Shown here one piece after another: positions 54,116 to 62,761 of a DNA stretch of 64,000 nt (positions within the stretch are counted from its first letter, which is position 1; every line of letters starts with the position of its first letter). The notes below the pieces were generated by a model that was given only the letters and a program-made list of their open reading frames with translations, made no database searches and had not been told where the DNA came from. The stretch spans positions 1-64,000 of the forward strand of contig CAYWOC010000001.1 of NCBI GenBank assembly GCA_964459845.1. The letters run 5' to 3'. Both the position numbers and the translations under genes were made by a program. The stretch comes from CALZFJ01 sp964459845 (GTDB lineage: Bacteria; Bacteroidota; Bacteroidia; Bacteroidales; Muribaculaceae).

Positions 54116-54643
54116 ATGAACGACGTTTTAGATATTATCAAGTCACGCCAGAGCGTGAGAAAATACAAATCATCGATGGTGCCAGATGTTGTACTCAACA
54201 GGATTATCGAGGCTGGACTGTATGCCGCAAGCGGAATGAACCGCCAATCGACCATCATAATCGAAGTCACCAACCGCGACTTGCGCAACCGCATAAGTGA
54301 GACGAACCGCAAAATAGGCGGCTGGCAGGAGGGTTTTGACCCTTTCTATGGCGCACCTGCAATGCTGATTGTCCTTGCCGACAAGAACTGCCCCACCGGC
54401 ATCTACGACGGCTCGCTGGTGATGGGCAACCTTATGCTTGAAGCCCATGCCCTCGGAGTGGATAGCTGCTGGATTCACCGTGCCAAGGAGGAGTTTGAGA
54501 GCGAAGAGGGCAAGGAGATTCTGAAGTCGCTCGGTATCGACGGAGAATGGACCGGCATAGGCCACTGCGCTCTCGGCTACCGCGACGGCGAGCTTCCCGC
54601 TCCACACCCGCGCAAGCCCGGCAGAGTGTTCCGCATAAAATAA
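54116..54643 (+). CDS. Nitroreductase-family flavoprotein
   Basis: A 175-residue FMN enzyme of the nitroreductase superfamily: IIKSRQSVRKYKSSMVPDVV and AGLYAASGMNRQST near the N-terminus (FMN phosphate contacts), APAMLIVLADKN, and GHCALGYRDGELPAPHPRK at the end. It reduces quinones, nitro compounds or similar acceptors with NAD(P)H; the substrate is unknown. Start ATG 54116 is preceded by CGGAGAT, a good Shine-Dalgarno site, while an earlier in-frame start overlaps the -7 box. Three repeat promoters stand upstream. Confidence 0.92.
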   Translation: MNDVLDIIKSRQSVRKYKSSMVPDVVLNRIIEAGLYAASGMNRQSTIIIEVTNRDLRNRISETNRKIGGWQEGFDPFYGAPAMLIVLADKNCPTGIYDGSLVMGNLMLEAHALGVDSCWIHRAKEEFESEEGKEILKSLGIDGEWTGIGHCALGYRDGELPAPHPRKPGRVFRIK

Positions 54644-54780
54644 TTCGCCATTGAAGCGATTTTTTGTGACATCATATTATTTGTTTTCAAATAGTTTATT
54701 ATTACTTTTGTGTGTGCGTATATTGCATTTACACATTCGCACAACAGATTTTAACAAAACAATATATCATTACACACATT

Positions 54781-55665
54781 ATGAGTTGGTATAGCCGTTA
54801 TCTGTCAGTATATGAGAAGCCCTATGATGCCGAGGCATACAAGGACATCATCGCCGAAGTGCGCGAGAATTTCGCCAAAATGAAGTGCGACAAGCCGATT
54901 GCCACAGTGTCGGTCATCGCCTACAATGAGGAGCGGCACCTGCTGGCGAGCCTTTGGGCTTTGAGCAACACCAAGACAAAATACCCGATAGAAATCGTCG
55001 GCATCAACAACAACTCCACCGACCGCACCGAAGAGATTTTCAAGGCTGTGGGACTGAAATACTACAACGAGACGCAAGCCGGCTGCGGACACGCACGCCA
55101 ATGCGGGCTGACCAATGCCAGCAGCAAATACCACATCAACGCCGACTCTGATATGCTATACCCACCTACATACGTCGAGACGGTGGTAGATTTCCTTGAA
55201 AGACATCCCGACTATATCGGCGTGTCATCGACCTACAGCTACCTGCCCGACCGCTACCACTCGGCCTTCAGCATATTCCTATACATAAAATTGCGCGACA
55301 TATACTTGTGGCTTCAGTCGTTCAAACGTCCTGAGCTGAGCGTGCGCGGAGCCATGTTCTCTTATCACACGAAGGAGGCTCAGAAGATAGGAATCCGCAC
55401 ACACATCATCCGCGGTGAGGATGGCGCGTTGGCATTCGCACTGCGCGACTACGGGAAAATAGGATTTATACGCAACGATTCGGTGAAGGCTATGACCGTG
55501 TGGGGCAACGGCTACGGGAACAAGGGCGGCTCCATCCTCTCGGGCTTCGTGCAGCGGGCACTGCAGGCGTTCAAGAACATAAAGCACGTTTTCGTCAAAG
55601 CCACCGAATACATTGATGCCGAAGACAATCTAATCGAAAACCAAAAGAAGAAGGAAAAAGAATAA
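54781..55665 (+). CDS. Family 2 glycosyltransferase
   Basis: A 294-residue GT-A fold enzyme. It opens with ATVSVIAYNEERHLLASLWA, followed by IVGINNNSTDRTEEI (nucleotide-binding), and a DxD-like HINADSDMLYPP. The C-terminal part contains GEDGALAFALRDYGKIGFI, the ED-type catalytic region, and ends in a charged, Lys-rich tail. There is no transmembrane segment, so a cytoplasmic or peripheral enzyme. It lies between the nitroreductase and the phosphodiesterase, with no glycan cluster, so its acceptor cannot be inferred. ATG 54781 fits the conserved start. Confidence 0.87.
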   Translation: MSWYSRYLSVYEKPYDAEAYKDIIAEVRENFAKMKCDKPIATVSVIAYNEERHLLASLWALSNTKTKYPIEIVGINNNSTDRTEEIFKAVGLKYYNETQAGCGHARQCGLTNASSKYHINADSDMLYPPTYVETVVDFLERHPDYIGVSSTYSYLPDRYHSAFSIFLYIKLRDIYLWLQSFKRPELSVRGAMFSYHTKEAQKIGIRTHIIRGEDGALAFALRDYGKIGFIRNDSVKAMTVWGNGYGNKGGSILSGFVQRALQAFKNIKHVFVKATEYIDAEDNLIENQKKKEKE

Positions 55666-55721
55666 CAGCATTAGCCTTGCGCTAAGGCTACCAATAACAA
55701 TTATACATTAACAAAACCATT

Positions 55722-57743
55722 ATGAGAAAGCTATTACTTTCATTGCTCACCTTTTTGTGTGCAAGCACATGCGCCTACGCATGGAAGCCGATATTCGCCG
55801 GACACCGTGGCGGATACACCGGAGTACAAAACACAGTGGAATCCTACCGCAACGGTGTGGACAAATATGGCTATGCCGGACTTGAATGTGATGTCCGCGT
55901 GACTGCCGACGGAAAATACGTCATCAGCCATGACGAGACCACCAACAGCCTTGGCGGCTCGCTGACTGTGGCTGAAGCCACTCTCGACCAATTGAAAGCC
56001 GAAACACTGACTCAGACCCGCGGTGGCGTGACCTACACTGGACACATCTGCACAGTGGAGGAATATCTCGACGTGTGCGTAGAGAAATCGGCATTCCCGG
56101 TAATCGAGCTGAAGTGGGCTACCGGCATCAACAACAACGACATGTCGAACTTTGCCGGGCTTGTGGAACTCGTGAAATCACGCAAACTCGAATCAAAAGC
56201 CGTGTTCCTGACTTCGATGAAGCAGTCGATCGAGTACATCCGCACAAATTATCCCGACCTAACTTGCCAGTTCCTTACCGGCCAATACTGGGCAAACCAC
56301 TTCGACTGGTGCGTGAAGTGGAAAGTGAACCCAAGCATCCAAATCGGATATTTCAACATCTACACCGTAAAGAAATTCCACGATGCCGGGCTGCAAGTGG
56401 CAATGTGGACCGTAAATTCCGAAGCCAACTACACCAAATATGGCAATATGGGTGTGTATATGATGACTTGCGACTACCTGTATCCGAAAGATATGCCCGA
56501 GCTTGAGGATATCGACTGGGACAATATCCCCGACAAGGTGTCGCCGCTCGTTGTGGATGTAACGCCTCTTTTCAAATTCAGCCAAAAGGAGGGCAACCTT
56601 CCCGAAAATTTTCCCATAAGTGATGCCACTAAGACTAAATACACTACCGGACAACAGGCAGCTTATTACGACGGCATATTTTATGTGAACGACTACGGCA
56701 CTTCAACACTGCTGACCTACAACAGCAAGGGGGCAGTGGAAAATGAGCTTAAAGGCACCAATTCTCACGGCATAGCCGCCGACGATGCCGGCAACCTCAT
56801 CCTACGCAGCGACGGCATCTCCGCCTCGCCGAGCAAGTTTCTCGTGTATAAGCATGGCAGCACCACTGGAATCGAGCTGACGTTCTCGCTGCTCAACAAC
56901 GGCCAAACCAACTTCATCACCGCCAGCGGCGACATCTTCTCAAAAGAGGGAGGATATGTGTATTTTTTCCCAAACAAACAGAGTTGCGTGAACATCGTAA
57001 AGATTGCCGATGGAAAGGTTGTTGAAACCACATCTACTGGAACGCTGTCTTTCCCTGGAAGCACAGCAGGATATGTAATACCCATCAACAACGACCCTAC
57101 AAACTTCATCTATCAAGTGCGCAACCAAGGCTATAACCGCTACACAGGCAAAGACCTCGGCACATACCTGTCGGGAGCAGGCAACACCACAGCTCCTAAC
57201 CGGAACAACTCGGTGGGTGGCGCATTCTTTGTGCTAAACGGGCATGACATTTTCGTTCACTGCTCCGGCACCAACTACAACGGCGGTTTCTCTATCCGCG
57301 ACATGAGTGCCGACGGTGCCGAGCTGCACACCGAAGCACCAATCGGCACCATCGGCTACACAAAAGGCAATGTGTCGTGCGGCTCATTCTTCGCAGTGGA
57401 GCGCATCAATGAGAACAGCGTGAATCTATATGAATACTGCATGGCAGGAGGATATGCCGGATATAACATAAAAATCAAGGAAACTGGAGCCGAAGAGATT
57501 CGCATTGCCGACAAAGCTGCCCAAAACCTCACAGCATTTCCTAATCCCGCAACCGATATCGTAACACTCAGCTATGCCGAGGGCATCAATTCAGTGGCAG
57601 CCTATTCCATCACAGGAACACAAGTCATCAATGCCTCTGCCGACGGCGCATCGAGCCATCAGCTCGATATCACCGCCCTGCCGGCTGGCATCTACCTGAT
57701 AACCGTGAACGGCACAGCCACAACACGCATCATCAAGCAATGA
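55722..57743 (+). CDS. Secreted glycerophosphodiester phosphodiesterase with propeller-like region and T9SS tail
   Basis: A 673-residue exported enzyme. Signal peptide (LLSLLTFLCASTCAYA) then a GDPD domain (about 22-262) with FAGHRGGYTGVQNTVESYRN, the catalytic His and Arg pair, and metal ligands in GLECDVRVTADGKYVISHDET. It cleaves glycerophosphodiesters to glycerol-3-phosphate and an alcohol. Residues about 280-590 look like a beta-propeller of the kind found in T9SS cargo, and the last about 75 residues are a classic type A sorting domain (AFPNPATDIVTLSYAEG, AGIYLITVNGTATTRIIKQ). Secretion to the surface is likely. Substrate unproven. Confidence 0.88.
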   Translation: MRKLLLSLLTFLCASTCAYAWKPIFAGHRGGYTGVQNTVESYRNGVDKYGYAGLECDVRVTADGKYVISHDETTNSLGGSLTVAEATLDQLKAETLTQTRGGVTYTGHICTVEEYLDVCVEKSAFPVIELKWATGINNNDMSNFAGLVELVKSRKLESKAVFLTSMKQSIEYIRTNYPDLTCQFLTGQYWANHFDWCVKWKVNPSIQIGYFNIYTVKKFHDAGLQVAMWTVNSEANYTKYGNMGVYMMTCDYLYPKDMPELEDIDWDNIPDKVSPLVVDVTPLFKFSQKEGNLPENFPISDATKTKYTTGQQAAYYDGIFYVNDYGTSTLLTYNSKGAVENELKGTNSHGIAADDAGNLILRSDGISASPSKFLVYKHGSTTGIELTFSLLNNGQTNFITASGDIFSKEGGYVYFFPNKQSCVNIVKIADGKVVETTSTGTLSFPGSTAGYVIPINNDPTNFIYQVRNQGYNRYTGKDLGTYLSGAGNTTAPNRNNSVGGAFFVLNGHDIFVHCSGTNYNGGFSIRDMSADGAELHTEAPIGTIGYTKGNVSCGSFFAVERINENSVNLYEYCMAGGYAGYNIKIKETGAEEIRIADKAAQNLTAFPNPATDIVTLSYAEGINSVAAYSITGTQVINASADGASSHQLDITALPAGIYLITVNGTATTRIIKQ

Positions 57744-57838
57744 CCTCATCACATCCTCTTCCTCTCTCCTCCATCTCAATCAAGCCAAAAAAATCAAAAT
57801 TTTCAATCGCTACACCTATCAGTTATGCCAAAATAATA

Positions 57839-57846
57839 TATCTTTG
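57839..57846 (+). promoter_or_regulatory. -7 box of the DUF6377 gene
   Basis: TATCTTTG, 24 nt before the start at 57870. The -33 region is not clear. Confidence 0.5.
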
Positions 57847-57869
57847 CAACTGCATTTACCTAAGACACG

Positions 57870-59537
57870 ATGAGAAAGATTCTATTTATCATGATATTGG
57901 CTGCTTGCAGCTTGACAAATGCTGACGCTTCCAACGCAAAATACAACAACGACTCACTTATTGCTGTGCTTGATGACATCATCGACCACAAGGAGGTGTA
58001 TGAGCAAAAAAAACGCCAAAGCATCGAGCGGCATCTGTACAGATACAGCAACGCCATAACCGACAACGACCTGTTTCATGAATGCAGCGATCTGCTTGAA
58101 AAATACAAAAAATACCGTCTCGACTCGGTGCTGTATTATGCCCAAAAAAAGCTGGATATAGCGCAGCGTCTCGGCAACCCCGACTCTATCGCACTATCAA
58201 TAATGAACGAGGCCGACGGGCTGAAAGGCCTCGGACGCTTCAACGATGCCCAAAACCTGCTAAATTCTATCCCTAAAACCGAATATGTGAGGCACAGCGA
58301 ATACTTTTATTATTTGCTAAATTCCACTATGCTTTCTCTGTCGGCCGAAGCTGTCACTGATGCCGAAAAAAAGGCTTACAGCTTGAAACTTCGGCAATAC
58401 CGCGACTCGATAGCAAGCGTAATATCCCCAAGCAGCGTGGGCGCATTCGTGAACCAAGCCGAAATTCTGAAGATGAACGGGAAATTCCGCGAAGCTGCCG
58501 CCCTGCTCGAATCCATTCAAGCCAAAGCCAAGCTCGAAATCGACGAGAATGCCATATATTGGGTGTCGCTCTCCGAAATCTACCAGCTTCTTGGCAACAC
58601 CGAGGGGCAAAAATATTGTCTTATCCGCGCATCCATCATCGACAACAGGAACTGCGTGAAGACATATACCTCGCTGCAAAGTCTCGCCATGCTGCTGCAC
58701 GACGAGGGCGACATCGACCATGCATATAAATACATAACCCGCGCACTTGACGACATCATTTCAAGCAATGCGCGAAGCAGACTTGTGCAGGTGGCAGAAT
58801 ATATGCCTATCATCACTGCCGCTCATGCTCAGCAGGAGAGAAAGATACACGCACGCAACACTGCTTACATCTCGCTCATGACGCTGCTGCTGATTCTTAT
58901 CGCCGCCGCTCTCGTTGTCCTTTACAAGCGCAACAGCAAGCTCGCAGCCACCCGGAAGAAGCTCGACAGCAAAAACTCTCAGCTCGACAACAAGAACATA
59001 CAACTCACAGAATTAAACGCCAAGCTGTCGCAACTAAACGACAACCTCGCCTCGGTGAACGAACAGCTAACCGAAGCCAACAAAGTGAAGGAGGAATACA
59101 TCGCACAGCTATTCGATATATGCTCGGGATACATCGACGACATGGAGCGCTACCGCATGTCGCTGGTGCGCAAGCTGAAGACCGGACAAGAGGCTGAAAT
59201 GAAGAAGATGCTCGCCACCAACTTGACAGCATCGAGCCGCAAAGATTTCTTCAGGAAGTTTGACACCATATTCCTCGACCTTTTCCCTTCATTTATCGAC
59301 GAGTTCAATAATTTGCTCCTGCCCGACTTCACAATCACACCTCACGACGGAGAGCTGCTCACTCCAGAACTGCGCATCTACGCCCTTGTGCGGCTTGGCA
59401 TAAACGACAGCACAAAGATTGCCAGCTTCCTCCATTATTCATCACAGACAGTATATAACTACAGGATGAAAGTGCGCAACAAAGCCAAGATCGCAAAGAG
59501 CGAATTTGCCGAAAATGTGCAGAATCTGTGCCGCTGA
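57870..59537 (+). CDS. DUF6377-type TPR membrane regulator
   Basis: A 555-residue protein of the DUF6377 regulator group of Bacteroidales. An N-terminal signal or anchor (ILFIMILAACSLTNADA) is followed by TPR-like helices (about 60-320), a transmembrane helix near 330-348 (LMTLLLILIAAALVVLYK), a coiled coil of repeated Asn/Gln/Leu/Lys residues (KLDSKNSQLDNKNIQLTELN, about 363-405) and a C-terminal helix-turn-helix-like domain (RIYALVRLGINDSTKIASFL, TVYNYRMKVRNKAKI). Such proteins sit next to SusC/SusD pairs and are inferred to sense glycan availability. Signal unknown. Confidence 0.85.
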   Translation: MRKILFIMILAACSLTNADASNAKYNNDSLIAVLDDIIDHKEVYEQKKRQSIERHLYRYSNAITDNDLFHECSDLLEKYKKYRLDSVLYYAQKKLDIAQRLGNPDSIALSIMNEADGLKGLGRFNDAQNLLNSIPKTEYVRHSEYFYYLLNSTMLSLSAEAVTDAEKKAYSLKLRQYRDSIASVISPSSVGAFVNQAEILKMNGKFREAAALLESIQAKAKLEIDENAIYWVSLSEIYQLLGNTEGQKYCLIRASIIDNRNCVKTYTSLQSLAMLLHDEGDIDHAYKYITRALDDIISSNARSRLVQVAEYMPIITAAHAQQERKIHARNTAYISLMTLLLILIAAALVVLYKRNSKLAATRKKLDSKNSQLDNKNIQLTELNAKLSQLNDNLASVNEQLTEANKVKEEYIAQLFDICSGYIDDMERYRMSLVRKLKTGQEAEMKKMLATNLTASSRKDFFRKFDTIFLDLFPSFIDEFNNLLLPDFTITPHDGELLTPELRIYALVRLGINDSTKIASFLHYSSQTVYNYRMKVRNKAKIAKSEFAENVQNLCR

Positions 59538-59675
59538 TGGCTTCACATAACTGACAAAATAGCTTACTTTTTCGTCCGCTCAATAAATTACACAACCTTA
59601 ATTACCAATAATTTACCATAAAAACGTGGTTACTTTTCGCTTTTACTCACACATACTGAGTGTGCGATATATTCT

Positions 59676-59683
59676 TAATTTTG
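59676..59683 (+). promoter_or_regulatory. -7 box of susC
   Basis: TAATTTTG, about 85 nt before the susC start. No convincing -33 box. Confidence 0.5.
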
Positions 59684-59768
59684 CAACGGACATAAACTTA
59701 TATTTTTTATGTAATTCTGAGACCAACAGAATATATCATTAACCAACCGTTATAATTTTAACATTTAA

Positions 59769-62732
59769 ATGAGACACTTAAAAGTTGATTTTTTCAAAAT
59801 GATAATGCTTGCTGTAGCATTAATCATTGGTGTTACCGCTTATGCGCAGACCACTATCAGCGGCCTTGTGATTGACGGTAATAAAGAACCTATCATTGGC
59901 GCATCTGTTTTCGTCAAAGGCACTTCCACCGGAACCGCCACCGACATCGACGGAAAGTTCACGCTTAAAGTCCCTAACGCCAATTCCACTCTTGTCATCT
60001 CCTATGTAGGATGTCAGACATTAGAAGTCACAGCCTCTTCTCCTTCATTGAAAAGCGGCATTGTGATGAAAGAAGACGCTCAAAACCTCGATGAACTTGT
60101 AGTAATCGGATATGGCAGCGTCAAGAAATCGGATGCCACCGGCTCGGTAATGGCAATCAAGCCCGACGACTTCAACAAGGGAAACCGCGTGACTGCGCAA
60201 GACGCTCTTGTCGGAAAAATGGCGGGCGTGAATGTCGTATCAGGCACTGGTGCCCCAGGCTCTGGAGCAACAATCCGAATAAGAAGCGGCGCCAGCCTCT
60301 CGGCAAGCAACGACCCTCTTATCGTAATCGACGGTGTGCCTATCGACAACTCTTCAATCGAAGGCTCATCGAATATCATCAGTTCCATCAACCCTGAGGA
60401 TATTGAGACGTTCACAGTGCTTAAAGACGCTTCGGCTACTGCCATCTATGGTTCTCGCGCATCTAATGGTGTGATTGTGATAACCACCAAGACTGGTACC
60501 GACAAGGTGAGAATCAACTATTCGGGCAACTTCTCGGCAAGCACAAAGGCCAAGACACTCGATGTACTCTCTGCCGATGAATTCCGCCAATTCGTCCCCA
60601 CCGTCACCGGAGTGCCGAGCGACGTGAAATTGGGAACAGCCAACACCGACTGGCAAAAGGAAATCTTCCGCACAGCACTTGGCACCGAGCAAAACCTTTC
60701 AGTCACCGGAAAGGTTAAGGCAATAGCAAGTCCTTACCGCGTGTCAGTGGGATATACCAACCAAAACGGTATCATCAAGACCAATAACTACCAGCGTGTT
60801 TCTTTCGGCGGGAACATTGCTCCTTCACTGCTCAACAATCACTTGACCGCAAACTTGAATGTGAAAGTGTCATTTGAAGACAACCATAAAGTAGATGGCT
60901 CGGTTGTGAACAACGCTCTGCGCTACGACCCTACCCGCCCCGTTATGACAGGAAGCTCCACTGCTTCTACCGACCCGGGTCTCGGATACTTCATCTGGAC
61001 AAACGGAGGCTCACCGATGGCTATCCAGACTGATAACCCTGTAGCAGTTCTCGACTTGACCAACAAAAAGAATAAAGTGACTCGCTCTATCGGTAGCGCA
61101 GCTATCGCCTACAAGGTTCACGGCCTTGAAGACTTGAAGCTCAATGTGAACCTTGGCTACGATGTTCTTCGCAGCAAGTATAGCAATGATGTTCCAGAAT
61201 TGGCTGGAATGATGTACACTGCCAACCAAAAAGACGGAACTGGACTGTCGGAAAGCGGAACTCAAGACAAGCGCAACTATCTGCTCGACGCTTTCGCCAA
61301 CTATGACAAGGTATTCGGCAAGCACAACTTCGGCATCATGGCAGGTTACGGCTGGCAGCACTTCTGGAAGAAATATGACTTGACCACTTGCGACACTAAG
61401 GGCAACAAGCTTGCTTCGGATTACCACTACGAATCGGAATACTACTTGCTGTCGTTCTATGGCCGTGCAAACTACAGCTACGACAACCGCTATCTTGCCA
61501 CAGTGACTATGCGTACCGACGCTTCTTCACGTTTTGCCAAGAACAACCGCTGGGGATTGTTCCCTTCAGTAGCTCTCGCTTGGAGAATTTCTCAAGAAGA
61601 CTTCTTGAAAGACCAAACCACACTCTCCGACCTTAAACTTCGTCTCGGATATGGTGTCACAGGTCAGCAAGATATCCTGAACGACTATCCATATATGACC
61701 ACTTTCAGCGTTTCTTATCCCGAATCTTCTTATAAATTCGGCGACACTTGGTACAGCACCTATCGTCCTAACGGATATGACAACGATATCAAGTGGGAAA
61801 GCACCACTACTTGGAACGTGGGCATCGACTACGGATTCTTCGGAAACCGCATTTTCGGTACAATCGACTACTACAAGCGATTCACAAAGAACCTGCTCAA
61901 CACAATCAATGTGCTGTCGGGCACCAACTACTCTTCAGTCATCACCACCAACATCGGAAAGATGGAGAACCAAGGTGTGGAATTTGCCATCAACGCAGTG
62001 CCTGTGCGCACAAGCGACTTTGAGTGGACTGTCGGCTTCAACTACACTTGGAACGACTCAAAAATCACTAAATTGAACACCATCGACACTGGTTCCAACT
62101 TTGTGAACACAGGTGCAATATCAGGTACTGGAAAGACTGTCCAAGTATTTATGGTGGGCGAACGTCCTTACACTTTCTACCTTGCCAAGCAGGCCTACGA
62201 CGAGAACGGCAAGCCTCTTGAAGGGAAATACGTTCAGCCCGACGGAAGCATTTCTTCAACCGAGACACGCTACGCCACAGGCAAGAGCGCGCTGCCTTCG
62301 TCATACCTCGGATTCAACACCCGCTTCACTTACAAGAACTGGGATTTGGCTGTCAGCGGACACGGCTCATTCGGCAATTACGTATATAACTATGTGGCTG
62401 CCGACCAGTATGTCCAATCTGTGTATAGCGACCAAGGCAACTTCTCAAACATCCTTCGCAGCACTCGCGACCTCGGTTTTGAGACTCAACAACTTTATTC
62501 CGACATGTGGCTCGAAAAAGGCTCATTCTTCCGCTTCGACAACATCTCGCTCGGCTACACTTTCAAGAAGCTGTGGAACGACAGCAGCAACCTTCGCCTC
62601 ACACTGGGCGTTTCAAATGTTGCCACCATCACAAGCTACAGCGGCATCGACCCTGAGCTGAGCAACGGTATCGACCGAGAAGTATATCCTCGTCCTCGCA
62701 CCTACAGCTTCGGAGTGAACTTGACATTCTAA
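59769..62732 (+). CDS. susC: SusC/RagA-family TonB-dependent outer membrane transporter
   Basis: A 987-residue transporter. Signal segment (IMLAVALIIGVTAYA) then the carboxypeptidase-regulatory-like domain (TTISGLVIDGNKEPIIGASV, about 28-105), the SusC signature LDELVVIGYGSVKKSDATGS, and the plug with IRIRSGASLSASNDPLIVIDG and GSRASNGVIVITTK. The barrel runs to the C-terminus and ends in SFGVNLTF. Unlike some relatives it has no STN domain. With SusD it forms the bin-like importer for oligosaccharides or peptides. The 29-bp gap to susD means one transcript. Substrate cannot be assigned. Confidence 0.96.
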   Translation: MRHLKVDFFKMIMLAVALIIGVTAYAQTTISGLVIDGNKEPIIGASVFVKGTSTGTATDIDGKFTLKVPNANSTLVISYVGCQTLEVTASSPSLKSGIVMKEDAQNLDELVVIGYGSVKKSDATGSVMAIKPDDFNKGNRVTAQDALVGKMAGVNVVSGTGAPGSGATIRIRSGASLSASNDPLIVIDGVPIDNSSIEGSSNIISSINPEDIETFTVLKDASATAIYGSRASNGVIVITTKTGTDKVRINYSGNFSASTKAKTLDVLSADEFRQFVPTVTGVPSDVKLGTANTDWQKEIFRTALGTEQNLSVTGKVKAIASPYRVSVGYTNQNGIIKTNNYQRVSFGGNIAPSLLNNHLTANLNVKVSFEDNHKVDGSVVNNALRYDPTRPVMTGSSTASTDPGLGYFIWTNGGSPMAIQTDNPVAVLDLTNKKNKVTRSIGSAAIAYKVHGLEDLKLNVNLGYDVLRSKYSNDVPELAGMMYTANQKDGTGLSESGTQDKRNYLLDAFANYDKVFGKHNFGIMAGYGWQHFWKKYDLTTCDTKGNKLASDYHYESEYYLLSFYGRANYSYDNRYLATVTMRTDASSRFAKNNRWGLFPSVALAWRISQEDFLKDQTTLSDLKLRLGYGVTGQQDILNDYPYMTTFSVSYPESSYKFGDTWYSTYRPNGYDNDIKWESTTTWNVGIDYGFFGNRIFGTIDYYKRFTKNLLNTINVLSGTNYSSVITTNIGKMENQGVEFAINAVPVRTSDFEWTVGFNYTWNDSKITKLNTIDTGSNFVNTGAISGTGKTVQVFMVGERPYTFYLAKQAYDENGKPLEGKYVQPDGSISSTETRYATGKSALPSSYLGFNTRFTYKNWDLAVSGHGSFGNYVYNYVAADQYVQSVYSDQGNFSNILRSTRDLGFETQQLYSDMWLEKGSFFRFDNISLGYTFKKLWNDSSNLRLTLGVSNVATITSYSGIDPELSNGIDREVYPRPRTYSFGVNLTF

Positions 62733-62761
62733 TCGACTAACCATTAAATATAAAGATAAAA

